64,000 nt of DNA from Mantis religiosa (lineage: Eukaryota; Arthropoda; Insecta; Mantodea; Mantidae), in the NCBI GenBank assembly GCA_030765055.1, contig CM060947.1, forward strand, positions 62,728,559-62,792,558, written 5' to 3'. The translations under genes were made by a program, and so were the position numbers. Positions 1-12,280 of this stretch are shown here, piece by piece. Under the pieces are notes generated by a model. The model saw nothing but the letters and a program-made list of their open reading frames with translations. It made no database searches and was not told the DNA's origin. Numbering within the stretch: position 1 is the stretch's first letter; each line of letters starts with the position of its first letter.

Positions 1-745
1 TTAATGGTTTTAATAAAGACTTTATACAAAAGAAGATTAAAAAATTTAAATATAAAAAAACTGTTAATTATATTTTTACCCTTAAAAATAAAAGACGATT
101 ATAATTTTTAAAAAATTACCTACCATCCTAGGTTTAATAAACAATTTCAAAAAGGTTTTAAAGAGCTTGGTATAACTTTGGTTCCTCAAAACAATATAGT
201 ATTAAATTTACTACATTTCTCTAAAAACGATACAATTCCTAATAATAAAAAATCTGGTATTTATCAATTTGATTGTTTAGATTATGGTCGGGTTTACATT
301 GGTAGGACGAAACGTAATTTGGAAACCAGAACGAAAGCACATTTTCGTAACATTAAGTATAAACAAACTGACAAATCGACCGTAGCAGATCATTTTTGGT
401 CATTTAACCATAATTTAATCCTGAAGTTAAATTATTAAAACAATTAAATGTCCCGATAGATTTAATGGTTTGGGAAAAGATATTTATTTTAAAATATAAA
501 TAAACATCGCGTAATGAATTTTGAAATACCAGCAGTTGATTCCGTTCTTAAGTTTGTTTCGTCTTCAGATTTTGGTAATACTGAAGAAACATAACAACAT
601 AGTAACTTCCTTAAAGACGAATTTGTTTTCTTTGACTGAAGATGCGGACAAGATTTCGTGAAATCGATTTCAGTTAGAAAGAATAATTAACATCATTTTC
701 TTACGATAAGTGAAGTTTTTGTTTCAAATTATATTTGTATAATAT
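1..745 (+). mobile_element. Penelope-like element 3' fragment
   Basis: Decayed 3' part of a Penelope-like retroelement that runs in from before the window. It holds the C-terminal GIY-YIG coding region and an untranslated tail. The 340-745 part matches the second copy at 10360-10790, including the stretch coding HFRNIKYKQTDKS and the tail after the stop. The upstream sequence is AT-rich and out of frame. Penelope membership is inferred from a GIY-YIG domain at the end of a retroelement ORF; the reverse transcriptase is not in the window. Confidence 0.7.
133..438 (+). pseudogene. GIY-YIG endonuclease domain of a Penelope-like element (partial)
   Basis: The open frame carries a GIY-YIG nuclease core: GIYQFDC followed by VYIGRT and a basic stretch with arginines, which matches the GIY...YIG...R arrangement. 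In Penelope-like elements this domain follows the reverse transcriptase and nicks target DNA. It stops early: the second copy (10360-10537) continues with PEVKLLKQLNVP after the shared region, while here a frame change after SFNHN leads to a stop at 438. No intact start is visible, so this is a fragment of a longer reading frame. A GIY-YIG gene of other origin is unlikely because the flanking tail is a dispersed repeat. Confidence 0.7.
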
Positions 746-963
746 GAACCTGAAATTTCTGCTGGAGAATTGTCTCCTCTACCTCAGAGGAGTGAGAAAA
801 GGAATTCGGAAGATATCTAATGTTTCTCTTAATGGAAGTACAATTTGGTGAAGAACATTGCTGAAGGAACAATGCTACTATTGAGTGTTCTTGAATGTTA
901 CTGGTTTCCTGTCGTGACTAGAAGAAGTGAAGCTAACTTCAGATTTTAGCATATTGGTCTAAT

Positions 964-1004
<41 letters not shown>

Positions 1005-1546
1005 TTTCTGTATTCCTGAAGTAATAACAGTTGATGTTGGATTCAACTGAAAAATGTCATACCGAAGTTTATCAGAAGATATATCTGTTAAGTGGTGAGA
1101 CCTTTGAACAAAGAAGGGGGCCATATTGAAAAATTGCGCTCTGTATCTGTCTGTCCAATTGAATATACCGGGTGAGTAAAAAGTATGGAACATGCCCCTG
1201 TAACGCCGCTGTTGCAACTCTATGAAGTGACTTTTTTTTTTTTGAAAGCTGTAATATCAACTAGCTGTCACATTACTATGATTACAAATAAAGGTTTGAG
1301 CTTTTTTAAAAGCAACATTTCTTTTTTCTGCACTCCTCCATTCCTCACTTCTCAGAACGTACAAACACCCGATCAAACAGCAATTTAAATTTATTAGGAC
1401 CTTACTTCATGTACTGAGCTATGGGAAACGCATCATTACTTCAAATTGAGTAGGTTTTGAATTAAATAATACAGTAGACTACTTCAATATGTGGCTTTGG
1501 ATTGAACAAATACAAATAAAAACTAAGCTAATAAGAAGAAAAAGGC
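746..1546. other. Non-coding stretch with poly-T run
   Basis: No gene recognised. A run of 37 T (965-1001) could be the poly-A tail of a retro-insertion on the minus strand extending toward 1241, where there is a second T run. The inferred insert body (1002-1230) has no recognisable family. Short open frames here are low-complexity or shadow frames. Confidence 0.4.
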
Positions 1547-1790
1547 TGGCCCCGTAGCTCAATCGGTAGAGCACCTGCCTGCCGTGTTAGAGGTTCCGGG
1601 TTCGATTCCCGGTGGTTGGGGTGGGGACTTTTCTCCGACCAAGATTCTTCCCCAGAGTCTGGAAGTATGAATGAGAGTGTGTCTGTGTGCGTGATTTAAT
1701 GATTAAAAACCAAATATAACGAGTTAACACCTTCGGTATGTTCCAAAAGGAGAACGGCCGCCGATATGACCATAGCAGGCGTGGTAAAAT
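1547..1790 (+). mobile_element. tRNA-derived SINE (type B)
   Basis: The head (1547-1621) is tRNA-like. It has an A box of the TAGCTCAATCGG type, a D stem GCTC/GAGC, a perfect T arm with stem CCGGG/CCCGG around TTCGATT, and a B box GGTTCGATTCC. The anticodon arm is degenerate, so it is not a functional tRNA. The body, with GTCTGGAAGTATGA, recurs at 16355-16545, which shows a dispersed family. Pol III transcription from the A and B boxes is the expected mode. Confidence 0.8.
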
Positions 1791-1977
1791 GGAAAAAGAA
1801 ACAAGAAAAAAGAAATGCTTACTTCATTGCATCTTCCTGAAAGTAATCGGTCATGGCACAACTTACACGAAGACAACGGACTGAAACACTAATGATGATG
1901 GGAAATGGTGATAGAAGGAGGACCCAAGAAGAGGTTTGTCTCTTGTTTAATGAAATGCATCCAGAACAATTGCATCC

Positions 1978-2436
<459 letters not shown>

Positions 2437-2513
2437 TTGTACCTAATAGTGGTCCGAACTATAAAGCCAGGGCCTTAAAGTTCAAAATATGTAAACAACT
2501 AATGATTCATATT

Positions 2514-2938
2514 GTGACTTTGTGGGTCCGTAGAATTAAAAGTCTTGTTTGTAGAAATTTAAAATGCTCTTTATTAGAAGTAAAAAAACACGCTTTGTAC
2601 AACCCTGACATCGGCAGAATGACGTAACATACGCAAACGCAGTCCTCAAGGTCGTCTGCCACACGTGAACAAACAAAATGAATCACTTGCGGTACACTTC
2701 AATTAGCTGCACACACACAATTAACAGTTCAATTCGCAACTCTCCCCACTCTGACAGCCGCGGCGCTTTTATATCTCCACTCATTGTTCTAGAATTCAAT
2801 GGATCATTCGGTAACAATCACGATGGCAGCAGGAAATTCCATACTATCTCTGTCTCTTGCTCTCTCTGTTTCCCTCCCTCTCTCGGCAAGCGTCTAGCTC
2901 CACGCCTACGCGCCGGCCGCGGCTCGCCGCATAACAAT
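2514..2938 (-). mobile_element. Solo LTR, copy 1
   Basis: In minus orientation it starts near TGTTATGCGGC and ends GTCACA, so it has TG...CA-type ends. It has a TATAAAAG-like box (about 2766-2773) and an AATAAA signal near 2570, followed by a short conserved terminal segment. The 3' segment TTTTAATTCTACG...CCACAAAGTCACA is shared with copies at 20349-21217 and 50110-50596. No internal retroviral genes adjoin it, so it is a solo LTR. Family assignment (Ty3/Gypsy or other) is not possible from this. Confidence 0.6.
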
Positions 2939-3020
2939 GCCTCGGCGACGATATATTTTAATTAATCTGCGTGTATGAGATGTCTTGACAAAAACTAAAT
3001 ATTGAATTTCCTAAAAAAAA

Positions 3021-3162
3021 AGAGCTTAGAGTTACCCGACATTCGTCTTGAAGGATAAGGGAAAACCCCGGAAAAACTTTATCCAGGTAACTCACCCTAA
3101 CCAAGATTCTAACTCGGGACCTCTTGAACGTGAGGCAGAGACGCTACCGAGGCGAGCATAAG
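3021..3162 (-). mobile_element. tRNA-derived SINE (type A), partial
   Basis: Shares the block GAGCTTAGAGTTACCCGACA, then AAAACCCCGGAAAAAC and the tRNA-like head, with five other copies in the window. The head is at the right end and reads on the minus strand, with a B box in the complement of the TCTAACTCGGGACC region. This copy lacks the distal body. Confidence 0.75.
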
Positions 3163-3525
3163 TAGAGAGAGCTTGTGTTGTATCTCTGGACATCGAACAG
3201 GCCTTTTCTACCATCTCATAATGGGTTCCTGTAGAGTCTTCCAGCCTGGCTCGAATAAAATATAAATAAGTAAAAACTTATCAACATCACACACAGTTTC
3301 CTTTAACAACACTTTTTACAGTGGTGACTTCATCGGCATATAAACGGATACGATGCGGGGTCTCCCAACGCTCTGTTTTATTTTCCCGGCTGTTTACCCT
3401 GTTTATGGCAGACTTTTCAACAGGACAGTATTGTTGATGATGTCCTCCTACTCGAAACACATATCCACTCAAGTTCAATCCAGAAACACCTCCACTTTGT
3501 CTATCAATTGTGCAGGCATTTTTTA

Positions 3526-3772
3526 TTTTTTTTTTATTAATGCCTTCCAACGTAGGTCATATCGGAATGATTGAAATGGGTTAAACGACGCTCAAATAAG
3601 CACAGGGTCCATTGAGCTCAGAGTTATCCGAAATTCGTGTTCCATTATAGGAAAACATCCGTAAAGGATCTCTATCCAGATAACTCACCGTGACCGGGAT
3701 TTGAACTCGGGAACTCTTGAGTATGAGGCAAACATGCAGGCAGTGATGGAAGTCTATGTACCCGAGGCGGTG
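3526..3772 (-). mobile_element. tRNA-derived SINE (type A)
   Basis: A nearly full copy: T-rich tail side at 3526-3538, body ATCGGAATGATTGAAATGGG, and a tRNA-like head at the right end ending near the CCCGAGGCGG box. More diverged than the copies at 8905 and 17583. Confidence 0.75.
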
Positions 3773-3938
3773 AATTCCCGCAGATACATTCACTTTCATC
3801 TATGTGGGCCGAAGGACGAACTGGAGAAATTCTATTCGTTTCCTATAAATAAACCTAGGGGTGGTGACCACCTTACATCCAGTCTTAAATTCCTCTGTGG
3901 TGATCCACCTAAAACTAACCCTTCTTATGAAGGATCTA

Positions 3939-5590
3939 TGTGTTTCAAATGGGAAGGTGTTTGTCCTTGAGAGCTACTAGGTGAACAACCAATCGGAGTC
4001 CTGCGGTGTTATCATATTGCATTCCCGCTAAGTGGTGTGTGAGGTGCGCCAACCTAATCAATCTGTATGAATACTATTCGCGCTAAGACAAAAATTCAGA
4101 TTTTGCCAAAACTGATCCATGTGGAAGGTAGAGAGTAATGTAGCTAACATAACCATGAAAACCCCATATTTTTTGCTCAAATAGTTTTTCTAATACAAAT
4201 AAATAAACCACTATTACCTGTATTATAACAATAAATCGCGACGTAAGCACTGTATGAATATCATTATTGGTTGCCATGTATGCGTGTACGTATATTTGTA
4301 ATTACTCAGAACTGAAACGTAAATGTTTGACATGACGTGATGAAAGAATTACTTTGAATAAGCCAATTCGAGCGAGAGGAAACAATAAAGTTCCTGCTGC
4401 CCTGGCAGAACGTGTGTGGTCACATATCTTTGTTTATGAATGGTTCGTAATTTCTATTTACTCTAGAGACTTCAAAGTGATTGGTGTGTATGTATGTACA
4501 TATACTTTTCATTACTCAGAACTGATATTTAAACCACTGATATGACGGATAAAAGAATTACTGTGAATAAGTCAAGGTGTTAAATTCGAGAAAGAGCAAA
4601 CACCTAATTTCCTGTTATCCTGTGGAATGCTGTATGCTTATGTTTATGAATGAATGCTGGATAAGAAGTGTTTACTTACTCTGGAGAGTTCAGATCAATA
4701 TCATTCAGTTGTTATTTACACAACAGTAGAGTAAGAGTTAAATAGTGCAATGGCTTCTTGCAGTGAATTTAGTGGCGAGTCAAAAAGGCAGGTATTGCGA
4801 AGTCAGGCTACAAGTATTATTTTTAAGGTGTACACGTTATTCAGAAACGTTTCGGAAACAGAAACTAAAATGAGTTATTGCAAAGAGTACTTCCGTTTAA
4901 AAACATGGAAAAAGTGTATCAGCTGGATCAACTTGCAATTGAAATGGGATACGAGGTAATACGCCTCCCACCTTACCACTGTCAATATAATCCAATTGAG
5001 TTGGTGTGGGCCCAAATAAAAAGGGGGATTGCAAACAGAAATAATACTTTTAAACTGACGGACGTTAAACGCCTTTTTCACGAAGAAATGACAACGTAAC
5101 AACAGGACTGGGAAAACTGCGTAAGGCATGCAGAAAACCTTCAAGAAGACGATGTAAGAAAGAAATAGCACGTGAGCAGATTTTGGAACCTATAATCATA
5201 AATTTGCAAGACTCAGACGATGAAGACAGTGACAATGACGAATTGTCTCTTAACGGAATTGACATTGACAGCGATCTGGATGAGCCACTGGTAGTTCCAT
5301 TGGATTAGAAAAACAGGTAATTCATAAACTATAATTATAGTTATAGTGTTTAAAAATATACATAATTTGCGAAAATTCTTTTTCCGATTTTGATTTTGGC
5401 AACTGCATCATTGTACAACTTTGTGAAATATAATTTGCTTACCCTTACGTCTGCGCCAAGCAGACTGCATGTTGTATGAGTGTGCGAGAGAGAGGGAAAT
5501 ATAAGAGGAGTGGGGTAACAAGCTGGCAACGCTGAGTGTGATACGGCATCTGATTAGCTGGACTCTAGAACTCTTCCCATTTGAAACACA
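3939..5590 (+). mobile_element. Tc1/IS630-like DNA transposon, copy 1 (inactive)
   Basis: Terminal inverted repeats TGTGTTTCAAATGGGAA (3939-3955) and its complement (5574-5590) are flanked by TA on both sides (3937-3938 and 5591-5592), the standard Tc1/mariner target. A second copy lies inverted at 44341-46525. A ~205-bp imperfect direct duplication occupies about 4335-4740: both halves contain an AAAGAATTACT.TGAATAAG block. Only the end of a transposase survives. Confidence 0.8.
4878..5308 (+). pseudogene. DDE transposase C-terminal remnant (Tc1/IS630-like)
   Basis: Residues reading VIRLPPYHCQYNPIELVWAQ match the last catalytic block of DDE_3-type transposases, in which the E of NPIE is the third catalytic acid. 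The frame stops at 5099. The usual acidic tail (LQDSDDEDSDNDE, then DLDEPLVVPLD) continues in another frame to about 5308. The catalytic N-terminal half is absent or unreadable, so the gene is dead. Confidence 0.75.
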
Positions 5591-5592
5591 TA

Positions 5593-6198
5593 GTAAGCAT
5601 CCCCGTGATACTATGTCTGAAGAGTACAAGACATGGTAGCAGACTCTTGTCTTCAGTAAGTAGAGCTGGTTCAAAATACGGGTTCTGGTTGATATACTCT
5701 AACCGTTCCGCTTGTTACATGGAAGCTCTGTAGTTGCATGAATGGAGATGTAATTAGCTGTGGATTCAACATTTCTACGCGAAGTTTCTACGTCCTTCTA
5801 AAATTTCTGAGGGCTTAGCGCCGCTTGGGCCCAATTGGGTTCCCCGCATAGCACGTGGCACCTTAGTAACGACGGCATTAAACGATTAGGAAGTTGCTCT
5901 AAATCAAAATTAAAACGTAACAATTGTTTTTGATAAGAAAATATAACAGCGAAGCAGCGCAGAGCTTCCCCTGAAAAGAAAACCGCTGAGGAACCTATAA
6001 AAGTAGTGTTACTTCCTTATCAACCACATCCCAAAACTTCAGATACCTTACATAAACCTTATCATCACATTTTGTTCCTTTTAAAATCGTACAGCTACAA
6101 AATTACAGTGTTTTAAATCTAATACATAATTAGTTACTTTTCAGTTTAATCTATTTTTGAACATCATATGTCCATATAGCCATAAATTCAGAAGCAGT
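5593..6198. other. No recognisable feature
   Basis: Unique-looking AT-rich sequence between two DNA transposons. No long open frame, tRNA-like block or repeat shared with the rest of the window was seen. Confidence 0.4.
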
Positions 6199-6200
6199 TA

Positions 6201-7515
6201 TTCGAGGGCTGTTCAATAAAGAATGATCACAATCTTTTTTGACAACGTACATTTACCCATCCTCATAATTTTGATGGTCCTTCTCAAAATAGTCTCCCCT
6301 GAAAGCGATACACTTGTCCCAGCATTTCTGCTGGTCTTCAAAGACATGCTGGAAACCATTTTTGAGAGATCCTTCAAAATCGCCTCCGCAGTCTTCACCA
6401 CTGCTTCTGATGATGGATAATGTCTCCCACGAATTCGTTTCTTCAAGTTAGGGAATAGAAAAAAGTCACATGAGGCTAAATCCGGACTATAGGGAGGGTG
6501 AGGGATGCACTTCACGTTGATTTTTGCAAGATATTCAGCAACAACATTGGCAATATGCGGCCGCGCATTTTCGTAGTGCAGCATCCAGCCTGCTTCACGG
6601 AAATATGGTCTTTTGCGCCTGATATGGACTTGCAATGTTTTCAGGACATCCCTGTAGTATTGTCCAGTTACTGATGTGTGTGCAGGTAAAACATGCTGAT
6701 AAACCACTGCATGAATATCAAAAAAAGAGACGACTATAACTATCCCAGCAGAAGAAACCACTTTTGCTCTTTGGGGGTTGGTGATGAAGGATATTTCCAC
6801 ACTGAGCTTTGCTGTTTTCTCTCAGGATCAAAATGATGTAGCCAAGTTTCATCAGAGTGATTATGTTTGAAAGAAACTCCGGATCTTCCTCTAACATCAA
6901 CTTAACTGCATGCAGACCTGCATGCGAATGTCCTTTTGTTCCGGAATCAACAGTCTTGGAACCCATCGCGCACAAACACGTCTCATGTGTAATGTTTCTT
7001 TTACCAACGTGTGAGAGGCACCCAATGAAATGTTCATTATTTCAGAAAGTGATCTTAAGGTAAATCGTGGATCCTCTTTCACAATGACAGCAGCAGTGTT
7101 GATGTTCTCTTCCGTAAGAGCAGAAACTGGAGCACCGGGTCCACCTTCCTTTGAAATTGATTCTCTCCCCTCTTTAAACATTCTAAACCACTTTCGAGCT
7201 GTACTGTAGGGAAGAATAGACTCTCCATAGGCCTCTTGTAACATTGTATAGGCCTCAACTGAAGATTTGTTGAGACGAAAGCAGAATTTCAAAGCCGCAT
7301 GTTGTTCCTCGCGTGTTACCTCCATTGCAGCGGTATACTGAACATGTCTGAACCTACCTGGTTCTCACAGGCGGGAACCAGGCGTACCAACAATGAAACT
7401 ACTGCGGCGTGTTTGTTTCACATTAAGCTAACAGAATACAATAAGATTGAATTTTAGTGCGAAAAATTATGACCGTAAAAAAATTATGATCATTCTTTAT
7501 TGAACAGCCCTCGAA
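6201..7515 (-). mobile_element. mariner element, full length but inactive
   Basis: The 1,315-bp unit has termini TTCGAGGGCTGTTCAATAAA and its complement, flanked by TA (6199-6200, 7516-7517). The inverted repeats extend about 30 bp with few mismatches. Length and structure are typical of mariner. The single gene fills the interior on the minus strand and is broken. Confidence 0.92.
6213..7325 (-). pseudogene. mariner transposase, frameshifted
   Basis: The N-terminal part (from ATG at 7325) has the helix-turn-helix region with ARKWFRMFKEG and a WVPRLL linker, and continues to about 6897. The reading then shifts frame at least twice (to the frame ending near 6718, then to 6213). The second catalytic block reads HYENARPH, where mariner has HDNARPH: aspartate is replaced by glutamate. 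The third block, YSPDLASCDFFLFP, keeps its aspartate. No active protein can be made. Confidence 0.9.
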
Positions 7516-7517
7516 TA

Positions 7518-8899
7518 ACAGTTTGAAAATTACCGCTTTCCTCAAATTTCGATCCTTCCTTCTTATTTTTTTTTTCTTCTTTGTTCCCCTACTTTATTTT
7601 CTTCATATTTTAAATGACATTTTATATGCAAGTAGTTGGTAGCATATAACACAAATAATTATTACATGTTGTGAGTTAATAGGTTAGAATAATGTGTGGT
7701 TTGAAAATAAAATTGAATATAGTCATATCAATCGCCTTCGATAATTTAAGTCAACTTTTAACTTCAGCGATATTAGTTCTAACATTGTATTATTTCTGTG
7801 TGTCGAAAAGAAAGTAATCCTTAAAATTCCCACGAGGGAGGGCTAGTGTTGCAAAACCTTGTTGCAGTATTAAACAGTATTATATCTGATTCGAAATGCA
7901 AGTTAGTTTTCTTGAGACATCAAAACATATAGAGACCTTTACTTAAACTGCAGATTAAGTGGAATAATAAATTACGGATTTAGAGCAGAAGCGGTAAGTT
8001 TTAAAAGTTATTTCACAAAATGTGGCTGCAATAAGCAATAATTCGTTATTTTAACTTAACCTTTAGCAAACGTTAAAACGCAAGCCATGCTGGGTTGTTA
8101 GCCAATATTAATATGATCCCTGTGAATGACCAGTATAGCCATTCATTTGTTAAGCGAAAGAGAGTAACAAAATAAGTGCTCAATTAGTATAAAATAGGTG
8201 TTTTTTTTTTTTGTTTTTTGTTTTTACGGAGACGACTGAAAAGGAACCTAGGTTGTTTTTATGTGCTATTAAAAGTTGAGCTAAGAGAGAGGTTAGTTAT
8301 CCCTATTGGGCATCAATAGTGTGCCTTGTAATTAAGCTCATAAATGCACTATTCTTATTGAACTTTTTACGTAGAATCAGAAAATACCAGTAAGTGAAAC
8401 AATGACTCTAAGTATAATTATACAACAATTTAATCAACAATGGAGCCATATGAAGCAATACTACAACTTTGGATAGTCACGATTAGCGGAAACAATTGAA
8501 CAGATTGTGCTCTGTGAAATGAAGTGAAGTGTACTAAAGTGCAATTTTTGTACAGCAACATCAGTTCAAAAAGATGTTCAAGCAGACAGGCTGCAGATCA
8601 TTTATAGTTCCTCTGTGCACTGATACATCGCAACCTCCAGCATCTTGTTTATTCAGGTGTTGAACATCGACCGAACAACGGCGTCGGGTATTATAGAAGT
8701 GAGTCAGATATAAATCTTTACCCACCACCATAAGGATACGCGATACTTTTGTTACTGTTAGACATGATTAATCTCTGCAAAGAGTCAATATAACAAATCA
8801 ACCAGAAGAATAAAATTAATATTTGCGAGACAAAACCACATTATTCTTCAGGAACGCCTACTCCTGATGATGTGATACTCCTGATATAATGTCAAAGAC
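7518..8899. other. No recognisable feature
   Basis: AT-rich, without coding potential or recognised repeats apart from short T runs near 8201 and 8901. Nothing here can be named. Confidence 0.4.
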
Positions 8900-9149
8900 A
8901 TTTTTTTTTTTTTTGTTTGTAATTTGCGTCCTCCAACATGAAACCATATCGGACGGTGAATGAAATGGGTGAAATGATGCTCAAATGTGCCCGGGGTCCA
9001 AGGAGTTTAGAGGTACTCAACATTCGTCTTCAAGGATCAGGAAAAACCCCAGAAAAACCTTATCCAGGTAACTCACCCTGACCGAGATTCGAACTCGGGA
9101 CCTCTTGAACGTGAGACAGATACGCTACCATCTATGCTACCGAGGCGGG
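8900..9149 (-). mobile_element. tRNA-derived SINE (type A)
   Basis: T run at the left (the tail of the minus-strand element), body with ATATCGGACGGTGAATGAAATGG and AAAACCCCAGAAAAACCTTA, and a tRNA-like head with CCGAGATTCGAACTCGGGAC near the right end. One of the most complete type A copies here. Confidence 0.85.
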
Positions 9150-9317
9150 CAAGACATCATATTATAATCTCTATGACTGTCGATTACTTCGTAGATGGCT
9201 TAGTTCGATGCTCAATTTTTCTTTGCTTATCTGAAAACAAGAAACAAAATCACTTTCTCACAAATATTCGTAACTCCTTTCTAACAGCACCATTTCTTAA
9301 AACAAATATCAACCATG

Positions 9318-10095
9318 ATTCAGGAAAGGCAGAAGGACAATAGATAACGTAATAATTATTAGAACAATAGTAGATAAGTACACAAGTAGGAAAAGAGGGA
9401 GAGTATATATGTTTTTTGTAGATTTTGAAAAAGCTTTTCACACAATGTTGAGAGAAGCACTATGGTGGAAATTACAAAAGAAAGGGGTCAGCAAGAAATT
9501 TATTATAAGGCTAGAAAAAATATATGAGGGAATAAAGTTTGGAACAAGAGTAGATAAGAATGGGACAACAGAATTAGTGGAGCAGAAAATTGGATTAAGA
9601 CAAGGCTGTATGTAAACTTAGCCCTATATTGTTCAACTTTTTCATTGATGATATAATTGAGAGGGTTGAAAAAAGTAACAACCATTGTCCAATTATTAGA
9701 AATAAGGTAATACCAGGGCTACTATTTGCAGATGATTTGGTAATAGCATCTATAACAGTGATAGGATTACAGAGAGCAATAAATGAAATTAGCAGCTACT
9801 GTAAAGAATGGAGGATAAGAATCAATATAAGCAAGTCAAAAATAGTAGTGTTTAAGAAGGGTGATAAGTTAAGAAAAGATGAAAAGTGGTATCTAAATGA
9901 CAAAAAGTGGAGGTGTTTGAGTTTGAATATTTAGGGATGAGACTGTGCTACAATTGAGGCTGGGGAGCACATGGAAGAAAGATAAGAGTGAAAGGGAAGA
10001 TAGCGATGTCTGCGGTAAGGAGCTGTAAATATAAATTACCAGATATGTCAGTAAAGTGGCATGAAAGAATTTATGAAGCAATAGCAGAATAAACA
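9318..10095 (+). pseudogene. LINE reverse transcriptase, first part
   Basis: Blocks recognised: FVDFEKAF (RT motif with the first aspartate), GLRQGC before the LSPILFN block, FADD at 9727-9738 (the catalytic pair of the RT palm), and INISKSKIVVF. The frame is lost near 9612, where extra bases put a stop after GCM, and again near 9930. These changes rule out a working enzyme. Confidence 0.85.
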
Positions 10096-10156
10096 ATGAC
10101 ATATAGTGTGGATTACACAGAAAAATGAAGCTAGTTATAGTGGAGTAATAAATATT

Positions 10157-10775
10157 ACACAAATAAAAATATTTGTTAATTACAATCCACTTATCTTAAG
10201 AAGTTGATGTTAATACTTCTTTCTTCCTTTTAAAATGGATTTCGAAGGCATATCGCATTCTTCAGTTAAATAAACTCCGTTGTTAAGGAAATCTCGGCTA
10301 CCATGTTTTCTCTTTTGCTATGTCACGTTCCCATATATGTCTGGTTTCCCTATGGAAACCAGAAAGAAAGAACATTTTCGTAACATTAAATATAAACAAA
10401 CAGATAAATCGGCCGTAGCAGATCATTTTTTGTCATTTAACCATGAAATAAATCCCGAAGTTAAATTATTAAAACAATTAAATGTTCCCATAGATTTGAC
10501 AGTGTGGGAAAAATATTTATTTTTAAGCACTGCTTAATGAATTTTGACATACTGGCAATTGATTGTGTTTTTAGGTTTGTTTCGTCGTGACATAGGGAAC
10601 GTGACATAGCAAAAGAGAAAACATGGTAACCGAGATTTCCTTAACAACGGAGTTCATTTAACTGAAGATGAATGCAATATGCCTTCGAAATCGAGTTTAA
10701 AAAGAAGAAAGAATATTAACATCAACTTCTTAAGACAAGTGGATTGTAATTAACAAATATTTTTATTTGTTTAAT
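10157..10775 (+). mobile_element. Penelope-like fragment bounded by inverted repeats
   Basis: The left repeat (about 10157-10333) and right repeat (about 10590-10775) are inverted copies of each other. The left contains AACTCCGTTGTTAAGGAAAT and CATGTTTTCTCTTTTGCTATG; the right contains the reverse complements. Between them lies the end of the GIY-YIG frame. Inverted flanking copies are a known arrangement for Penelope insertions. It sits inside the LINE. Confidence 0.75.
10360..10537 (+). pseudogene. GIY-YIG domain, C-terminal remnant
   Basis: Encodes ETRKKEHFRNIKYKQTDKS, then PEVKLLKQLNVPIDL and VWEKYLF to a stop at 10537. It is colinear with the element at the window start but keeps the C-terminal end that copy has lost. 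The GIY and YIG strands are missing, having been replaced by the inverted repeat. Confidence 0.75.
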
Positions 10776-11540
10776 ATGGTGTGGAGTTGTGGGGGGGCAA
10801 TGAGATAAGAAATCATGTTGAACATACATATGAACAGTTCTGTAAAGAGATACTGGGTTTGAATAAGTCAACGCCAAATGGAGTAGCTAGAGTGGAAGAC
10901 CTTGCAGGAGTGGGGTAATTATAGAAAGATGTTTAAAATATTGGTGTAGCTGTATAAAAAAGGTTGATGATAAAAAAATTAAAGATCTGTCTAGAACATC
11001 AGAAGAATTCAACATGAAAGAACAGCTGGTGGGCAGAGCTAGAGAGAACGCTGGCTAAAATAGGGATGGGGGATATCTGGCAAGAGAGTGAAAGAAATGC
11101 AAACAGTTTTTGGACAATTATTAAGAATAGGATAGAGGACATTGACAGACAACTGACGTGGGGAAATCTGATAAGTAAGAAATCACTAAATGTATACCTG
11201 AAAATAAAGACAGAATAGGGAAGGGAAACATATATAGACATATGTGATAGATATGAGAGGGAGGGTTTAGCTTGGTTAAGGACAGGAGCCATATTGAGAG
11301 GGGGTTCACCAAAGGAGTGCATTCTATGTGGAAAGAAAATAAGTTTAGAACATTATGTAGTGGAGTGTAAAGAAATTGAAAACTGGAGGAAATTAATATG
11401 GGTTAAGAACTGGGATAATAAAGGGACTTACATAGTAACAGTTAAAAAGCTTACGTTGAAAAGAGAGAAAAGATTAAGGGAGGTGGGGAAATTTGCTGAC
11501 AAAGTCAAAAAGAAATGGTTGAGAAGGGCGAGGAAATAAG
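10776..11540 (+). pseudogene. LINE ORF, C-terminal part with zinc knuckle
   Basis: Downstream continuation of the interrupted LINE. The clearest piece (11294-11539) has CILCGKKISLEHYVVEC, a C-x2-C...H-x4-C knuckle usual at the C terminus of several LINE clades, then a lysine/arginine-rich end. Several stops lie between 10776 and 11294. Confidence 0.75.
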
Positions 11541-11750
11541 AGGTAGAGAAATGAAAGACACAATCAGAACATTAGGTCACGGTCGTATGAGCTAGGATAG
11601 AGGTTAACGGCCAGGGAGCCAACACCACTATCAGCCCGTAATATAAGCAGCTGACAAATCTGTACCTAGATTAGAATTGTAAACCTTGTAATTGAGATTG
11701 TAAGATATGGAAGTACAAATAAATATCTATGTAAAACATAAATATTCTTT

Positions 11751-12278
11751 GTCATAAATTTTATTGCAGGCGACCTTTGTGGCAGAGAACTAGGATCAGC
11801 AATTCGAGCTTCTTCTCGAATTTCTACAAATAAAAAACTTTCGTCGCCTGAATCAGTCATTTTGACATACAGTGCCCCATTTGTTATTTTTGCTTCACCG
11901 TAGTTACGATTCTTGGATATTCAAAATTTTCAATATCATCTTACACCTAGTAAAAACATCGATTCTAAATCTTTCGTAAAACAATTGTTAATACACTTAT
12001 TATTCATTATTACAGTAGGTTTTTTTTCTAGGCAACGGATAAAACGGGGTTTGATGTTTATAATGCTCTTGAAATTTAAGCCCTCCGTGTTAACACCTCG
12101 GGCGCTAAATTTTTTTCACTCGCAGATAAACATCAACTTACGTCGCAAGTCCCATAATAACTATTCTGTTGCCCAGAATTTCTTATCTGTAATGAATTCA
12201 TCAATTTGGTGGATTGCGGATGTCGTGGGAGCTACAGACCTTTATCAGTAATTGTTCAACTTAAGGTATTATTTTAAC
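11751..12278. other. No recognisable feature
   Basis: A short open frame at 11913-12251 has no recognisable domain and no repeat partner in the window. Treated as non-coding. Confidence 0.35.
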
Positions 12279-12280
12279 TA

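Larger units (their letters stand above)
9318..11750 (+). mobile_element. LINE (non-LTR) retrotransposon fragment, split by a Penelope insert
   Basis: A 5'-truncated LINE whose reading begins inside the reverse transcriptase (GRRTIDN, FFVDFEKAF) and ends after a zinc-knuckle region. An AT-rich 3' end lies near 11720-11750. A Penelope-like fragment (10157-10775) interrupts it: LINE-like reading resumes on the far side with WCGVELWGG, a common motif after the RT domain. Clade (R1/I-like or related) not resolved. Confidence 0.8.

Noticed and set aside
1547..1621. Functional tRNA gene
   Set aside because: The anticodon arm does not fold properly and the sequence continues into a SINE body repeated elsewhere.
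2678..2965. 95-codon open frame as a gene
   Set aside because: Lies in the solo LTR on the strand opposite to its transcription, with no domain.
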